A model generated the notes under the pieces. It saw only the letters and a list, made by a program, of their open reading frames with translations. It was not told the origin of the DNA and did no database searches. From positions 91,099 to 155,098 of the forward strand of contig JBEBYL010000009.1 in NCBI GenBank assembly GCA_040391135.1: DNA of 64,000 nt, given 5' to 3'. Position 1 is the stretch's first letter. Each line of letters begins with the position of its first letter. This document shows, one piece after another, positions 45,824 to 54,348 of the stretch. The position numbers and the translations under genes were made by a program. Source of the stretch: G025836975 sp040391135 (GTDB lineage: Bacteria > Pseudomonadota > Gammaproteobacteria > Burkholderiales > Burkholderiaceae_B).

Positions 45824-46348
45824 TTATTTAATGACGCCGCAAGCCATGCGGGCTCCGCCGCCGCCCAGCGGTTGCGGATGGTCGGAATAGTTGTCGCCGC
45901 CTTGGTGAACCATTAAGGATCGTTTCTTTACGTCCGCCAATTTAAGCCGTGGCGCCAATACGGGATTGCCTGCGGCTCCATCCTCATTGACGTAAAGCGC
46001 GGGAAGGTCTCCCAGGTGACCCTTGCCCCAGGGTAAACCGTGCTTGCCGGTTTTCTTGGGGTCCAGGTGCCCACCGGCGGCTTGGGCGGGCGTCATTTTC
46101 CCGTCCTTCTCGGCGGCGTCGCAACTGGGATTTTCATGGACATGAAAGCCGTGAACGCCGGTGGCAAGGCCTGATAGCTTGGGCGTGAACACCAGGCCAT
46201 ATTGCGACTCTGAAATGGTGACCGTGCCGACAGCCTTTCCCGCGCCCTTGTCGGTGGCTTCGTGCATCTCCACCGTGACATCCGCATGGGTCAACCCCGC
46301 CGCGCAAGCCAAGGTGCCTGTTGCGATACATACGAGCAATTTCTTCAT
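45824..46348 (-). CDS. sodC: Periplasmic Cu,Zn superoxide dismutase
   Basis: This 174-aa protein has a signal peptide (MKKLLVCIATGTLACAAG, cleavage near THA-D). Metal ligands and disulfide are preserved: HGFHVHENPSC, AGGHLDPKKTGKHG, GHLGDLPAL, SLMVHQGGDNYSDHP, and ACGVI. It removes superoxide in the periplasm. The ATG at 46348 has AAGGAG-like sequence upstream. Convergent with the VOC gene. Confidence 0.96.
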   Translation of the reverse strand: MKKLLVCIATGTLACAAGLTHADVTVEMHEATDKGAGKAVGTVTISESQYGLVFTPKLSGLATGVHGFHVHENPSCDAAEKDGKMTPAQAAGGHLDPKKTGKHGLPWGKGHLGDLPALYVNEDGAAGNPVLAPRLKLADVKKRSLMVHQGGDNYSDHPQPLGGGGARMACGVIK

Positions 46349-46439
46349 GGGTTTCTCCTTGGAAAAGAGAAAGGCAGCAATCGCTATGCCTGACCGCCGG
46401 GAATACCATTGGAGACACTTGGGCCTACAAGTGTGGAAC

Positions 46440-47156
46440 CTATTGCCGCGCCTTCCATTGCTGGTGGCCCTGAGCGCGCAGGGTGCAGGCAGGACATTCG
46501 CCGCAGCCATATCCCCATGCGTGCAGGGTGCTGCGGTCGTTCAGATAGCAACTATGGGTTTCTTTGCATATCAGGTCCACCAGTGCCATGCCGCCCAGTT
46601 GTCGAGCCAGTTCCCAGGTATCGGCCTTGTCCAGCCACATCAATGGAGTCTCCAGCACCAGCGGACGATCCACGCCCAGGCTCAGCGCCACTTGCAAAGC
46701 CTTCAGAGTATTGTCGCGGCAGTCCGGATAGCCCGAATAGTCGGTCTGCGACATGCCGCCCACCAGCACGTCCAACCCCCGCCGGTAAGCCAGTGCGGCG
46801 GCCAATGTGAAGAACAGCAGGTTGCGGCCAGGCACGAAGGTATTGGGCAGGCCATCGTCCTGCATCGTAATGGCCATGTCGTCCGTCATGGCAGAAGCGC
46901 CCAATTGCCCCAGCACATCGACATTCAGCAGGTGATCGTCGCCCAGGCGGGCAGCCCAGTCCGGATGCAGTTCGGCCAGGCGCCGGCGCAACGTGGCGCG
47001 GCAGTCCAGTTCCACCCGATGGCGCTGGCCGTAATCGAAACCGATGGTCTCGACATGGCCGTAACGCGCCAGCGCCCAGGCCAGGCAGGTGGTGGAATCC
47101 TGTCCGCCGGAAAACAAGACCAGGGCGCGCCGATGAGCTTGCCCGGAGGTGATCAT
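46440..47156 (-). CDS. queC: 7-cyano-7-deazaguanine synthase
   Basis: This 238-aa enzyme converts carboxy-deazaguanine to preQ0 in queuosine biosynthesis. It has the PP-loop LVLFSGGQDSTTCLAWAL, FDYGQRHRVEL, PGRNLLFFTLAAALA, and the zinc Cys cluster in GCGECPACTLRAQG with an earlier Cys in ETHSCY. It overlaps yhhQ by 4 nt and is placed under the preQ1 riboswitch. Confidence 0.97.
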   Translation of the reverse strand: MITSGQAHRRALVLFSGGQDSTTCLAWALARYGHVETIGFDYGQRHRVELDCRATLRRRLAELHPDWAARLGDDHLLNVDVLGQLGASAMTDDMAITMQDDGLPNTFVPGRNLLFFTLAAALAYRRGLDVLVGGMSQTDYSGYPDCRDNTLKALQVALSLGVDRPLVLETPLMWLDKADTWELARQLGGMALVDLICKETHSCYLNDRSTLHAWGYGCGECPACTLRAQGHQQWKARQ

Positions 47157-47821
47157 ACGGCGGCGGAAAGGGCGTCGCGCCGCTTCATGACGCGGATGAT
47201 CGCGTTAAGGGCGACGCCGTATATCGGCACGAACAGCAGCAGGCTGACCGCCAGCTTGATGACGTAGTCCACCACGGCGATCTCCCCCCAGTTCTCGGCC
47301 ATGAAGGGATTGCTGCTGCGCCAGAAGGCGATGCCGAAGAAGGCAACTGTGTCCAGCGCCTGTCCAAACACGGAAGCCGCCGCGGGCGCCACCCACCATT
47401 GCACGTAGCCGCGGCGCATGCGGTCGAACACCTGTACGTCCAGCAATTGGCCCAGGACGTAGGCGGCGAAGCTGGCGAAGGCGATGCGGAATACGAAGCT
47501 GTTGAAATCGCCCAGAGCATCCACGCCGTTGAAGCGGCCTTCATGGAACAGGACCGACACAATGTAGGAAGCGATCAGCGCAGGCACCATGGCCCGCGTG
47601 ATCACGCTGCGCGCTTGAGTTTTGCCTATCAGCCGCACGGTCAGGTCGGTGGCCAGGAAAATAAAGGGAAAGCTGAAAGCGCCCCAGGTGCTGTGAAAGC
47701 CGAACAGGTCGATGGGCAACTGCACGAGATAGTTGCTGGCGATGATGATAAGGACGTGGAACGCTACCAGCAGGGCAAGGTAGAACGATACCCGCGATGG
47801 CGGGACGGAGGCGGAAGTCAT
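47153..47821 (-). CDS. yhhQ: YhhQ-family queuosine precursor transporter
   Basis: This 222-aa membrane protein has about six segments, with the family motif FPFIFLATDLTVRLIG and FRIAFASFAAYVLGQLLDVQVF, followed by AASVFGQALDTVAFFGIAFW. YhhQ imports preQ0/preQ1. It is the first gene of a two-gene operon with queC; the stop and start overlap. The ATG at 47821 is preceded by the riboswitch whose 3' end carries AAAGG, its own ribosome-binding site. Confidence 0.93.
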   Translation of the reverse strand: MTSASVPPSRVSFYLALLVAFHVLIIIASNYLVQLPIDLFGFHSTWGAFSFPFIFLATDLTVRLIGKTQARSVITRAMVPALIASYIVSVLFHEGRFNGVDALGDFNSFVFRIAFASFAAYVLGQLLDVQVFDRMRRGYVQWWVAPAAASVFGQALDTVAFFGIAFWRSSNPFMAENWGEIAVVDYVIKLAVSLLLFVPIYGVALNAIIRVMKRRDALSAAV

Positions 47822-47826
47822 GTGAG

Positions 47827-47860
47827 CCTTTTTGATTGATGGGGTTAGGGAACCCATGGA
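47827..47860 (-). ncRNA. preQ1-I riboswitch
   Basis: The minus-strand leader has the shape of the compact preQ1-I aptamer: stem CATGGG, a loop TTCCC, then TAA, the closing CCCCAT, and an A-rich tail CAATCAAAAAGG whose last bases are the ribosome-binding site. This closely parallels the layout of the Thermoanaerobacter tengcongensis translational preQ1-I aptamer. Ligand binding should hide AAGG and repress yhhQ-queC. Confidence 0.82.
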
Positions 47861-47994
47861 GGAAATGCTAGCGCGAATTATACGCCGAGTTTTGCGAACC
47901 ATCGGCTGGCGCGGCCGCGTCGATGTGCGTCGGAAGGGCCTGCAGCGCATTTCCATGTCTTTTACATGAGTGACGAATTTTTCAACAGTATGTG

Positions 47995-48032
47995 TTGACA
48001 TCAATGTCTATAAAATTTACTATAGTGTCAAA
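47995..48032 (+). promoter_or_regulatory. Promoter and dyad operator of the catabolic cluster
   Basis: A -35 TTGACA (47995-48000) and a -10 TACTAT (48018-48023) are 17 bp apart. Within it GACAT and ATGTC form a dyad (47997-48008), and ACTATAGT (48019-48026) is a perfect palindrome. TTGACA at the left end is mirrored by TGTCAA at 48026-48031. The TetR protein encoded at 49997 is the natural candidate to bind here. Confidence 0.65.
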
Positions 48033-48064
48033 ATCATGGTTACATGCAATTCTCAGGAGACAAA

Positions 48065-48472
48065 ATGATCAAAGGCATCTATGGGCTGAACATCGCCGTG
48101 GCCGACCTCGACACCGCCACCAAAAAATACGAAAACATTCTCGGGGTGTCCGGCAAATTCATTACCGAAGAGAACTTCGCTTTTCCCGGCTTGAAGGGCA
48201 CCAGCTTCGATGTCAATGGGTTTCATCTGAATCTTATTGCCTCGACATCGCCAGACACTTCTGTAGCAAAGTTCATCGAAAAAAAAGGCGAAGGGGTTTT
48301 TCTGCTATCGCTTGAGGTCGGCGACATGGACCAGGCGCTCGGCGACATGCGGGGCCAGGGATTGACCCCTCTTCTGAAGGAATCGGCAAAAGGCGGGTTT
48401 GGCGAAGTCAACTTCATACATCCCAAAGAGATGAACGGGGTGCAGCTGGAAATCTTCAAGCCTGCAAAATAG
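48065..48472 (+). CDS. VOC-family (glyoxalase-like) protein, first gene of catabolic cluster
   Basis: This 135-aa single VOC module has IKGIYGLNIAVADLDTATK, FDVNGFHLNLIAST, FLLSLEVGDMDQALGDM and NFIHPKEMNGVQLEIF. The closing HPKEMNGVQLEI block is typical of methylmalonyl-CoA epimerase and dioxygenase-like members, with a metal-binding His and Glu. AGGAG precedes the ATG. Its role in the cluster, epimerisation of a CoA intermediate or ring chemistry, is open. Confidence 0.85.
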   Translation: MIKGIYGLNIAVADLDTATKKYENILGVSGKFITEENFAFPGLKGTSFDVNGFHLNLIASTSPDTSVAKFIEKKGEGVFLLSLEVGDMDQALGDMRGQGLTPLLKESAKGGFGEVNFIHPKEMNGVQLEIFKPAK

Positions 48473-48512
48473 CGGCGCGCCACCAGCAGCGGCTGCTTGT
48501 CAAGGAGGTCTT

Positions 48513-49898
48513 ATGGTTGACGACGTTGAGCAGGATATTGTTGATGTTGTGGTAATCGGTGCAGGCGTAGCCGGTTTGTTCGCCGCCGTTGAGGCCGCCG
48601 AAATGGATGCGTCCGTCATGCTGCTGGAAAGCCAGCCGGAAATCGGCGGCAGCTCCCGTTTGTCGGGCGGTTATGTCGCGCTATGCGAAACGGAGCTCGA
48701 GCAGGCCAGCCGTGACGAGCTGCTCGCGGATCTTGATGAGGCCCATCACCATGACAGCCAATTTGAGCTGTCGCGCGTCTATACCGAAAACAGCGCGGAT
48801 ACCTATCTTCGTCTGAAAGACTTGGGCGTGGAGTTCATCAGCACCATGCAGTTTTCCCACATGAGCAAACCATGGGCCCATGAACCCGGAGGCATAGGCG
48901 GCGGCGCGGAGTTGGTGATGAAGCTGGAAAAGGCAGCCCGGCGCCGTGGCGTAAAGATTCTGACATCCACACGTGCGCGCGGCCTGCTGCGGAATGAAAA
49001 AGGGCGGGTCGTCGGCGTTGAAATATCCCGGGACGGTCGCAGGAGCGTGTTGCGCGCGCGCCGGGCCGTTGTCCTGACCTGCGGTGGTTTTACGCGTAAT
49101 CCCGAGCTCATCGAACAGTACGGAAGGGCGGGCGCAGAGAAAATCACGCCATTGACGGGGGCCGGCTCATTGGGCGATGGCCTATTGATGGGCAAGGATA
49201 TCAACGCGGACACGACATATCTCGAGATTGGCGTCGCGCCCACCGGCCCGGTGGATCCCGTCATGAATGCCATGTCGCTGGTCAACTACAAGGGCGCCAT
49301 TTTGGTCAACAAGAACGGGCAGCGTTTCTGTCGAGAGTCGGACGTTTATCTCGATCTGTCGTGGGCCGGGTTAAAGCAGCCCGATACCCTGATGATCCAA
49401 GTCTATGACGCGGAAATTCGCGAAGACTATATGCGGTGGAAACTCGCCCACGTATTGGGCTTATGTCGAGAAATCAAGGCCGACAGCATCGAAGGGCTTG
49501 GCGCGGAACTGAATGCGTCGCACGATGTGGATTCCGAAGGCTTGCTCAGGACCGTAGCCGCTTATAACGGCTATGCGGAAAGCGGCCACGATCCGGATTT
49601 CGAACGAGTTCACTGCGTCGGCACCGCAGGCAAGTTGCGCCCAATATCCAAGGCTCCCTTCTATGCGGCGGTGCTGGTTCCCGGCACCACGCACTTCAAT
49701 GGCGGCTTGCGGATAAGCCGCAACATGCAGGTGGTCGACACGGAAGGGGATGTGATCCTGGGTTTGTATGCCGCCGGCGAAGTTATAGGCGGCTTTCACG
49801 GCGCGGGCTATATGTCTGGATCCTTTCTGGGAAGCTCTTTGATTTTCGGCCGGATCGCTGGCAGGAATGCAGCTGATGAGGTAAAGCGCGCAGTCTGA
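48513..49898 (+). CDS. FAD-dependent dehydrogenase (fumarate reductase/3-ketosteroid dehydrogenase fold)
   Basis: This 461-aa flavoprotein has the dinucleotide-binding VVVIGAGVAGLFAAVEAA at about residues 12-29, ESQPEIGGSSRLSGGY, and a C-terminal FAD motif LYAAGEVIGGFHGAGYMSGSFL. The middle domain has GGFTRNPELIEQYG and TTHFNGGLRI. The fold is that of soluble fumarate reductases, 3-ketosteroid Delta1-dehydrogenases and tricarballylate dehydrogenase. It would add or remove a C=C next to a carbonyl. A strong ribosome-binding site, AAGGAGG, precedes the ATG. The substrate is unidentified. Confidence 0.85.
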   Translation: MVDDVEQDIVDVVVIGAGVAGLFAAVEAAEMDASVMLLESQPEIGGSSRLSGGYVALCETELEQASRDELLADLDEAHHHDSQFELSRVYTENSADTYLRLKDLGVEFISTMQFSHMSKPWAHEPGGIGGGAELVMKLEKAARRRGVKILTSTRARGLLRNEKGRVVGVEISRDGRRSVLRARRAVVLTCGGFTRNPELIEQYGRAGAEKITPLTGAGSLGDGLLMGKDINADTTYLEIGVAPTGPVDPVMNAMSLVNYKGAILVNKNGQRFCRESDVYLDLSWAGLKQPDTLMIQVYDAEIREDYMRWKLAHVLGLCREIKADSIEGLGAELNASHDVDSEGLLRTVAAYNGYAESGHDPDFERVHCVGTAGKLRPISKAPFYAAVLVPGTTHFNGGLRISRNMQVVDTEGDVILGLYAAGEVIGGFHGAGYMSGSFLGSSLIFGRIAGRNAADEVKRAV

Positions 49899-49996
49899 GC
49901 CACCGCCGTGCGGTGACTCAAGGAAAGGGAAACCCCAGGTAGTGCAAGCCCGCAACCGGGTGGTACGGATGTTAACCAAATTGACGGCTGATCGAT

Positions 49997-50704
49997 ATGA
50001 GCAAAGCAAAACAAAAGATGCTTGGAATCAAGGAAAAGCGAGAGCTGCAACGGCGCACGGTTGTCGAAGCGGCAGCCAAGCTTTTCAGCCAGAAAGGGTA
50101 TGCGGGGACCAGCATGCTGGACGTTGCCCGCGCCTTGGAAATCAGCAGGCCCGCGCTCTATCACTACTTCGTCAGCAAAGAGGATGTGCTGACGACCTTG
50201 GTGAAAGAGGTAACCCTCTATCTGGAGAACGTGGGTGATTCCTTGACGGCGGACGGGTCGCGGGATCCCGCCGAAACACTGTATGAGATGACGCGAAAGA
50301 ATGTGCTGTTCATCTTGAATAACACCGTCATGTTCAGAGTCGTGGAGCGCTCCGAAAACGATCTCCCCGAAGATATCCGGCGGCTGAACGACCGAGCCAA
50401 ACGAGGCATATACGATCGCTTTCGCATTGCCATTGAACGGGGTATTGAAACGGGGCATTTCAGAAAAGTGGATCCGGCCGTCGCGGCGTTCTCCATTATT
50501 GGCTTGTGCAGCTGGTCGGCCTGGTGGTACAGCCCGGATGGCCGGCTGAACCCGGAAGAGATCGCGGACCAAGTTGCGATGATGGGGCTGGAGTCGGTAC
50601 GGGCGTCGGACGGCAAGTCGATCAATCTGGATGAGTTGCGGCCGGCCATTGCCGACGCGCGTAAATCCCTCGAACGATTATCCAATCTGTTTGGAAAGAA
50701 TTAA
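49997..50704 (+). CDS. TetR-family transcriptional regulator
   Basis: This 235-aa regulator has a helix-turn-helix at about residues 20-65 (TVVEAAAKLFSQKGYAGTSM, then RPALYHYFVSKEDVL). The ligand domain follows. It sits third in the cluster, before the CoA ligase, and is likely to sense a pathway CoA-ester, as many TetR proteins in beta-oxidation clusters do. No repeat resembling the 47995-48032 dyads is obvious just upstream of it. Confidence 0.92.
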   Translation: MSKAKQKMLGIKEKRELQRRTVVEAAAKLFSQKGYAGTSMLDVARALEISRPALYHYFVSKEDVLTTLVKEVTLYLENVGDSLTADGSRDPAETLYEMTRKNVLFILNNTVMFRVVERSENDLPEDIRRLNDRAKRGIYDRFRIAIERGIETGHFRKVDPAVAAFSIIGLCSWSAWWYSPDGRLNPEEIADQVAMMGLESVRASDGKSINLDELRPAIADARKSLERLSNLFGKN

Positions 50705-50776
50705 GGCTGGCGACTGACGGCAAGCTGGCAACAAGCCGCAGTCAGGCATGACGATAAAGCCATGGAGACGATGTAA

Positions 50777-52186
50777 ATGAGTAATGCCATACCCTATTAT
50801 TTCAGGTCGCTGGATTGGGACAAGCTGATAGCGGATTATCCTCCGCCTCCCAATTACGACGGCACAATCGGTGCAATGTCCGACGAGCAAATCCATGCTC
50901 TTCAGAACGAGCGATTTCTGGCGCGCGTGGAAGAGGCCTGGAAACTGCCGTTTTATACGCGCCGCTGGTCGGCTGTGGGTCTTGAGCCCGGCGATATCCG
51001 GAGCCTGGAGGACATCGAGAAGATTCCTACCTTCAACAGCGACGATCTGAAGTCCGCGATCGAGTCGGCGCCGCCGTTTGGAGATCACCACCCTTACCGC
51101 CGCGAAGACTTCGGCGACGTTCCGATCAAGATTCAAACCAGCGGCGGTACCACAGGCATGCCGCGCGTTACGCTGTTCGACGCGCTTGCCTGGGAGGTTC
51201 AGGGAATCCAGACGGCTCGCGGCCTGTATGCGCAAGGGGCCCGGCCTGGCGACGTCATCCAGATACCGTTCACGACATCGCTGGCCAACGCCGGCTGGTC
51301 CGCCTACAACGCTGTTTTCAACTGGCTGGGTTGCGTGCCCGTCACAACCGGCTCGGGCAAGGTAACACCGAGCGAGCGACAGCTGGAGTTTGCCAAAGCC
51401 TGGGGTACGAATGGTTGGTACTGCTATGGCGACTATCTTGGACGGCTCACTCAGGTGGCGGAGCAAATGGGCTTTGATTTGCACCAGCTTCCCACCAAGT
51501 ATCTCTTTACCTTCCTTGGGCCGGACAGCGATGGCGCATTGCGCCGGGGACTCGAAGAAGCCTGGGGCGCGCCCGTTTACGACAACTATGGCTCTCATGA
51601 AGTAGGCCTGGTGGCGTGGGAGTGCCAGCACAAGAAAAACAAGCATATCAACGAGGACACGGCATTTATCGAGGTTTGCGATGCCCATGGCCGACGCCTG
51701 CCCGACGGTGAAACAGGCAGCGTCGTTGTCACCAGCCTGCATCGCAGCGTTCCCCCTTTCATACGTTACGACCATCGCGACATGATGGCTTTGTATCCAC
51801 GGGAAAAGTGCGAGTGCGGCGTGTGCTCAAGAAAGCTCTCGAGCTTGTTTGGCCGCATGGACGACATGGTCAAGTTGCGGGGCACAAACATCTATCCTTT
51901 GAGTTGCCAAGGAGCGATCAAAAAAGATCCGCGCACCACTGGCGAGTTTTTGTGTGTGGTATCGCATGTTGGCGAAGGCGTGGCGCGCCAGGATGAAATG
52001 GTTATCCGGGTCGAGCGCAAATCGGCAACGGTGAACAAACAAGCGCTGCGCGATGATCTGACCGCAACGCTTACGGCCGAACTCGGCGCGCGCATTCAGG
52101 TCGAGATTGTCGAGCCCGACGAACTCGACGAGTACACCAAATCAGGCGAAAAGCCCAAGCGCTTGCTTGATCTGAGAAAACGATAA
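50777..52186 (+). CDS. PaaK-like (phenylacetate/aryl) CoA ligase
   Basis: This 469-aa AMP-forming ligase of the phenylacetate-CoA ligase type has the P-loop IQTSGGTTGMPRVTLFD near residue 118, then YDNYGSHEVGLVAWECQ with the A5-type Glu, and FIRYDHRDMMAL with FGRMDDMVKLRGTNIYP in the C-terminal domain. It activates an organic acid with ATP and CoA. The length is like PaaK (about 440 aa). It is the entry enzyme of the cluster; the exact acid is unknown. Confidence 0.92.
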   Translation: MSNAIPYYFRSLDWDKLIADYPPPPNYDGTIGAMSDEQIHALQNERFLARVEEAWKLPFYTRRWSAVGLEPGDIRSLEDIEKIPTFNSDDLKSAIESAPPFGDHHPYRREDFGDVPIKIQTSGGTTGMPRVTLFDALAWEVQGIQTARGLYAQGARPGDVIQIPFTTSLANAGWSAYNAVFNWLGCVPVTTGSGKVTPSERQLEFAKAWGTNGWYCYGDYLGRLTQVAEQMGFDLHQLPTKYLFTFLGPDSDGALRRGLEEAWGAPVYDNYGSHEVGLVAWECQHKKNKHINEDTAFIEVCDAHGRRLPDGETGSVVVTSLHRSVPPFIRYDHRDMMALYPREKCECGVCSRKLSSLFGRMDDMVKLRGTNIYPLSCQGAIKKDPRTTGEFLCVVSHVGEGVARQDEMVIRVERKSATVNKQALRDDLTATLTAELGARIQVEIVEPDELDEYTKSGEKPKRLLDLRKR

Positions 52187-52225
52187 CAAGCAGTCGATGT
52201 GGCTGTCCATTTAACCGAGGAGACA

Positions 52226-53452
52226 ATGATGTTTCAAATATTCAATAAAACAATTCTTGCAGCAGCGATGGGCGTTCTTGCTTCACTTGTGGGGCCCGCA
52301 TCCGCGCAAGCGGCCGACAAGGCCAAAGGCGAGCCTGTCGTTATCGGTGTGATCGAAGATCGTTCCGGTTCGGCCACCTTCTATTCGCAAGAGTCGGTGA
52401 AGGCGATCAAGTTGTTTGCCGAATCCATCAACAAGGGTGAGCTTGCCTACATGGGCGGTACGGCCGGCAGTGAGCCCGGTATTCAGGGCCGTCCCATCGA
52501 ACTCATTTTCGAGGACGATGAGAACAACGCCAACTTGACAGTCGTCAAGTCGCGCCGCTTGATTGAGCGTGGTGCCGATGTATTGTTTTTTCTGTCCGGA
52601 TCGGGCGCCACCATGCAGGGTCGCGTGGTCTGCGCGGAACAGAAGATCTTATGCATGGCGCCGACCAACGTCAGTTCACGGCTGGTCAGTCCGCCCAACA
52701 ATGAATACATCTTCACGATGGCGCCTATCAGCGAACTGAGCGGAGGCGCCTACATTGACGCGTGGAAAAAACTCAACTTCAAGCGCGTTGCGATTATTTC
52801 CGACAGTTCCCCCACCAGCCGCGTGCTGCGAGACGCTTATAAGAAGACGTGGGAAGCGGCCGGCTTTGAAACCGTGGCGGACGAAATGATGGAGATCGGG
52901 TCCACGGATGCCAACTCGCAGGTCATGCGCGTGCGTGGACAAAAACCCGATGTGGTCTTCGACTCCTTTGCTTCGGCGGCGGAATCAGCGGCGATGTACA
53001 AAAGCCTTCAGCGGTTCGACGTAAGAGCGCAGCGCTGGGCTCAAAACAACTTGACGGCCACACCGAAAATATGGGAGCTGGCCGGCAGCGCGGTCGATGG
53101 CGCATTGGTCGTCGATCCTATCGGTCCTGGCAATCCGAATACCGATGCCGTCAAGTCAATCTACGAAAAGGTGCACGGACAGAGTTCCTTCGTCTGGCTG
53201 CATGCCGTCGTTTGGGACGGACTGATGCTGGTGAAAACAGCGGCAAAATCCGCCGACACGCTGGACGGAACCGCATTGCGCGACGCTATGGAAAAGGTCA
53301 CCGCTTTCCCCTCGGCCTTTGGCCAAAAGGGCAACACCTTGAACTTTGCCAAGGGAGTTCATAACGGAACCTCCGAGAAAGGCTTGGTCATCGTGCAGTT
53401 CAAGGACCAGAAACCCTCTGTGCTGTGGGATGTCTATCAGCCGGCCAAATAA
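52226..53452 (+). CDS. LivJ-type ABC transporter substrate-binding protein
   Basis: This 408-aa periplasmic binding protein has a signal peptide (ILAAAMGVLASLVGPASAQA, cleavage near AQAA-D) and a type I fold: VVIGVIEDRSGSATFYSQES, GRPIELIFEDDENNANL, FLSGSGATMQGRV and FVWLHAVVWDGLMLV. It captures the substrate for the LivHMGF permease encoded next. GAGGAG is 4 nt before the ATG at 52226. Confidence 0.93.
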   Translation: MMFQIFNKTILAAAMGVLASLVGPASAQAADKAKGEPVVIGVIEDRSGSATFYSQESVKAIKLFAESINKGELAYMGGTAGSEPGIQGRPIELIFEDDENNANLTVVKSRRLIERGADVLFFLSGSGATMQGRVVCAEQKILCMAPTNVSSRLVSPPNNEYIFTMAPISELSGGAYIDAWKKLNFKRVAIISDSSPTSRVLRDAYKKTWEAAGFETVADEMMEIGSTDANSQVMRVRGQKPDVVFDSFASAAESAAMYKSLQRFDVRAQRWAQNNLTATPKIWELAGSAVDGALVVDPIGPGNPNTDAVKSIYEKVHGQSSFVWLHAVVWDGLMLVKTAAKSADTLDGTALRDAMEKVTAFPSAFGQKGNTLNFAKGVHNGTSEKGLVIVQFKDQKPSVLWDVYQPAK

Positions 53453-53460
53453 GGATAAGC

Positions 53461-54327
53461 ATGTTATTTAGCATCGTTTCTTCCGGCATAGGGATAGGCG
53501 CGTTGTATGGCTTGCTGGCCTTGGGATATTTTCTGTTTTTCCAGGCCACGACCGCCATCAATTTCGCGATAGGGGCCATTGCCATGTTCGCGGGCATGGC
53601 AATGGCGGTGGTCTCCCAAGACATGAGCCTGCCCTGGGCAATCGGCATATTGGTTGCCGTGGCTCTGGCCGTTCTACTCGCGTGGATTTCGGAGGCGGCC
53701 ATACTGCGCCCAATTCTTGCCAGGAGCAGCGATGAATTTGGCGCTGTGGTGGCAATCGTGGCGCTGATGTTTGTCATTGAGCAGTTGGCCGGCGTCATCT
53801 TTGGCCGGCGGCCCATTCAGGGAAGGCAACTGTTCGATGCCGTTCATTTTGTCGGCGACGGAATTATTGAAAGCCGTTTCCTCTGGAATACCGTGATTTC
53901 AGTGGCCGTCTTCGCGGTGGTAGTCGCTTGGCTCAAGCATGGAAGTTATGGCCGGATGCTGCGCGCAGCGGGCGACAATGAAATTGCCGCGCGTGTGCTG
54001 GGCCTGCCCATTCGCCGCATCAAGTTTGCCGCCGTGTTTGCCACGGGCCTGGTTTGCGCCGTAGCCGGCGTGCTCTACGTGTCGCAGGCGCCACTGAATT
54101 TCCACTCCCACCTTGCGTTTGCTATCGCGGGCTTCATCGCGTTTGTTATCGGGGGCACAGGAAGCGCCTGGGCGCCGTTGGTGGGGGGCATTCTGCTGGG
54201 GCTGATCGAAGCGTTCACTATCTGGTTCCTCGGCGGGGGCGCACGCGACTATATGTTGCTGCTGCTGGTGCTTGTGGTGTTTTCGGTCAGGCCGGAAGGC
54301 ATATTTACCGTTCGAGTAAGAACGTAA
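53461..54327 (+). CDS. LivH-type ABC transporter permease
   Basis: This 288-aa inner-membrane permease has GIGIGALYGLLALGYFLFFQA and INFAIGAIAMFAGM at the start and ends FLGGGARDYMLLLLVLVVFSVRPEGIF. The EAA-like loop is GRMLRAAGDNEIAARVLGLP. It pairs with the next gene (LivM) to form the translocation path. It starts 8 nt after the binding-protein stop. Confidence 0.93.
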   Translation: MLFSIVSSGIGIGALYGLLALGYFLFFQATTAINFAIGAIAMFAGMAMAVVSQDMSLPWAIGILVAVALAVLLAWISEAAILRPILARSSDEFGAVVAIVALMFVIEQLAGVIFGRRPIQGRQLFDAVHFVGDGIIESRFLWNTVISVAVFAVVVAWLKHGSYGRMLRAAGDNEIAARVLGLPIRRIKFAAVFATGLVCAVAGVLYVSQAPLNFHSHLAFAIAGFIAFVIGGTGSAWAPLVGGILLGLIEAFTIWFLGGGARDYMLLLLVLVVFSVRPEGIFTVRVRT

Positions 54328-54348
54328 GTCGAGGAGCAAGGATTCATC

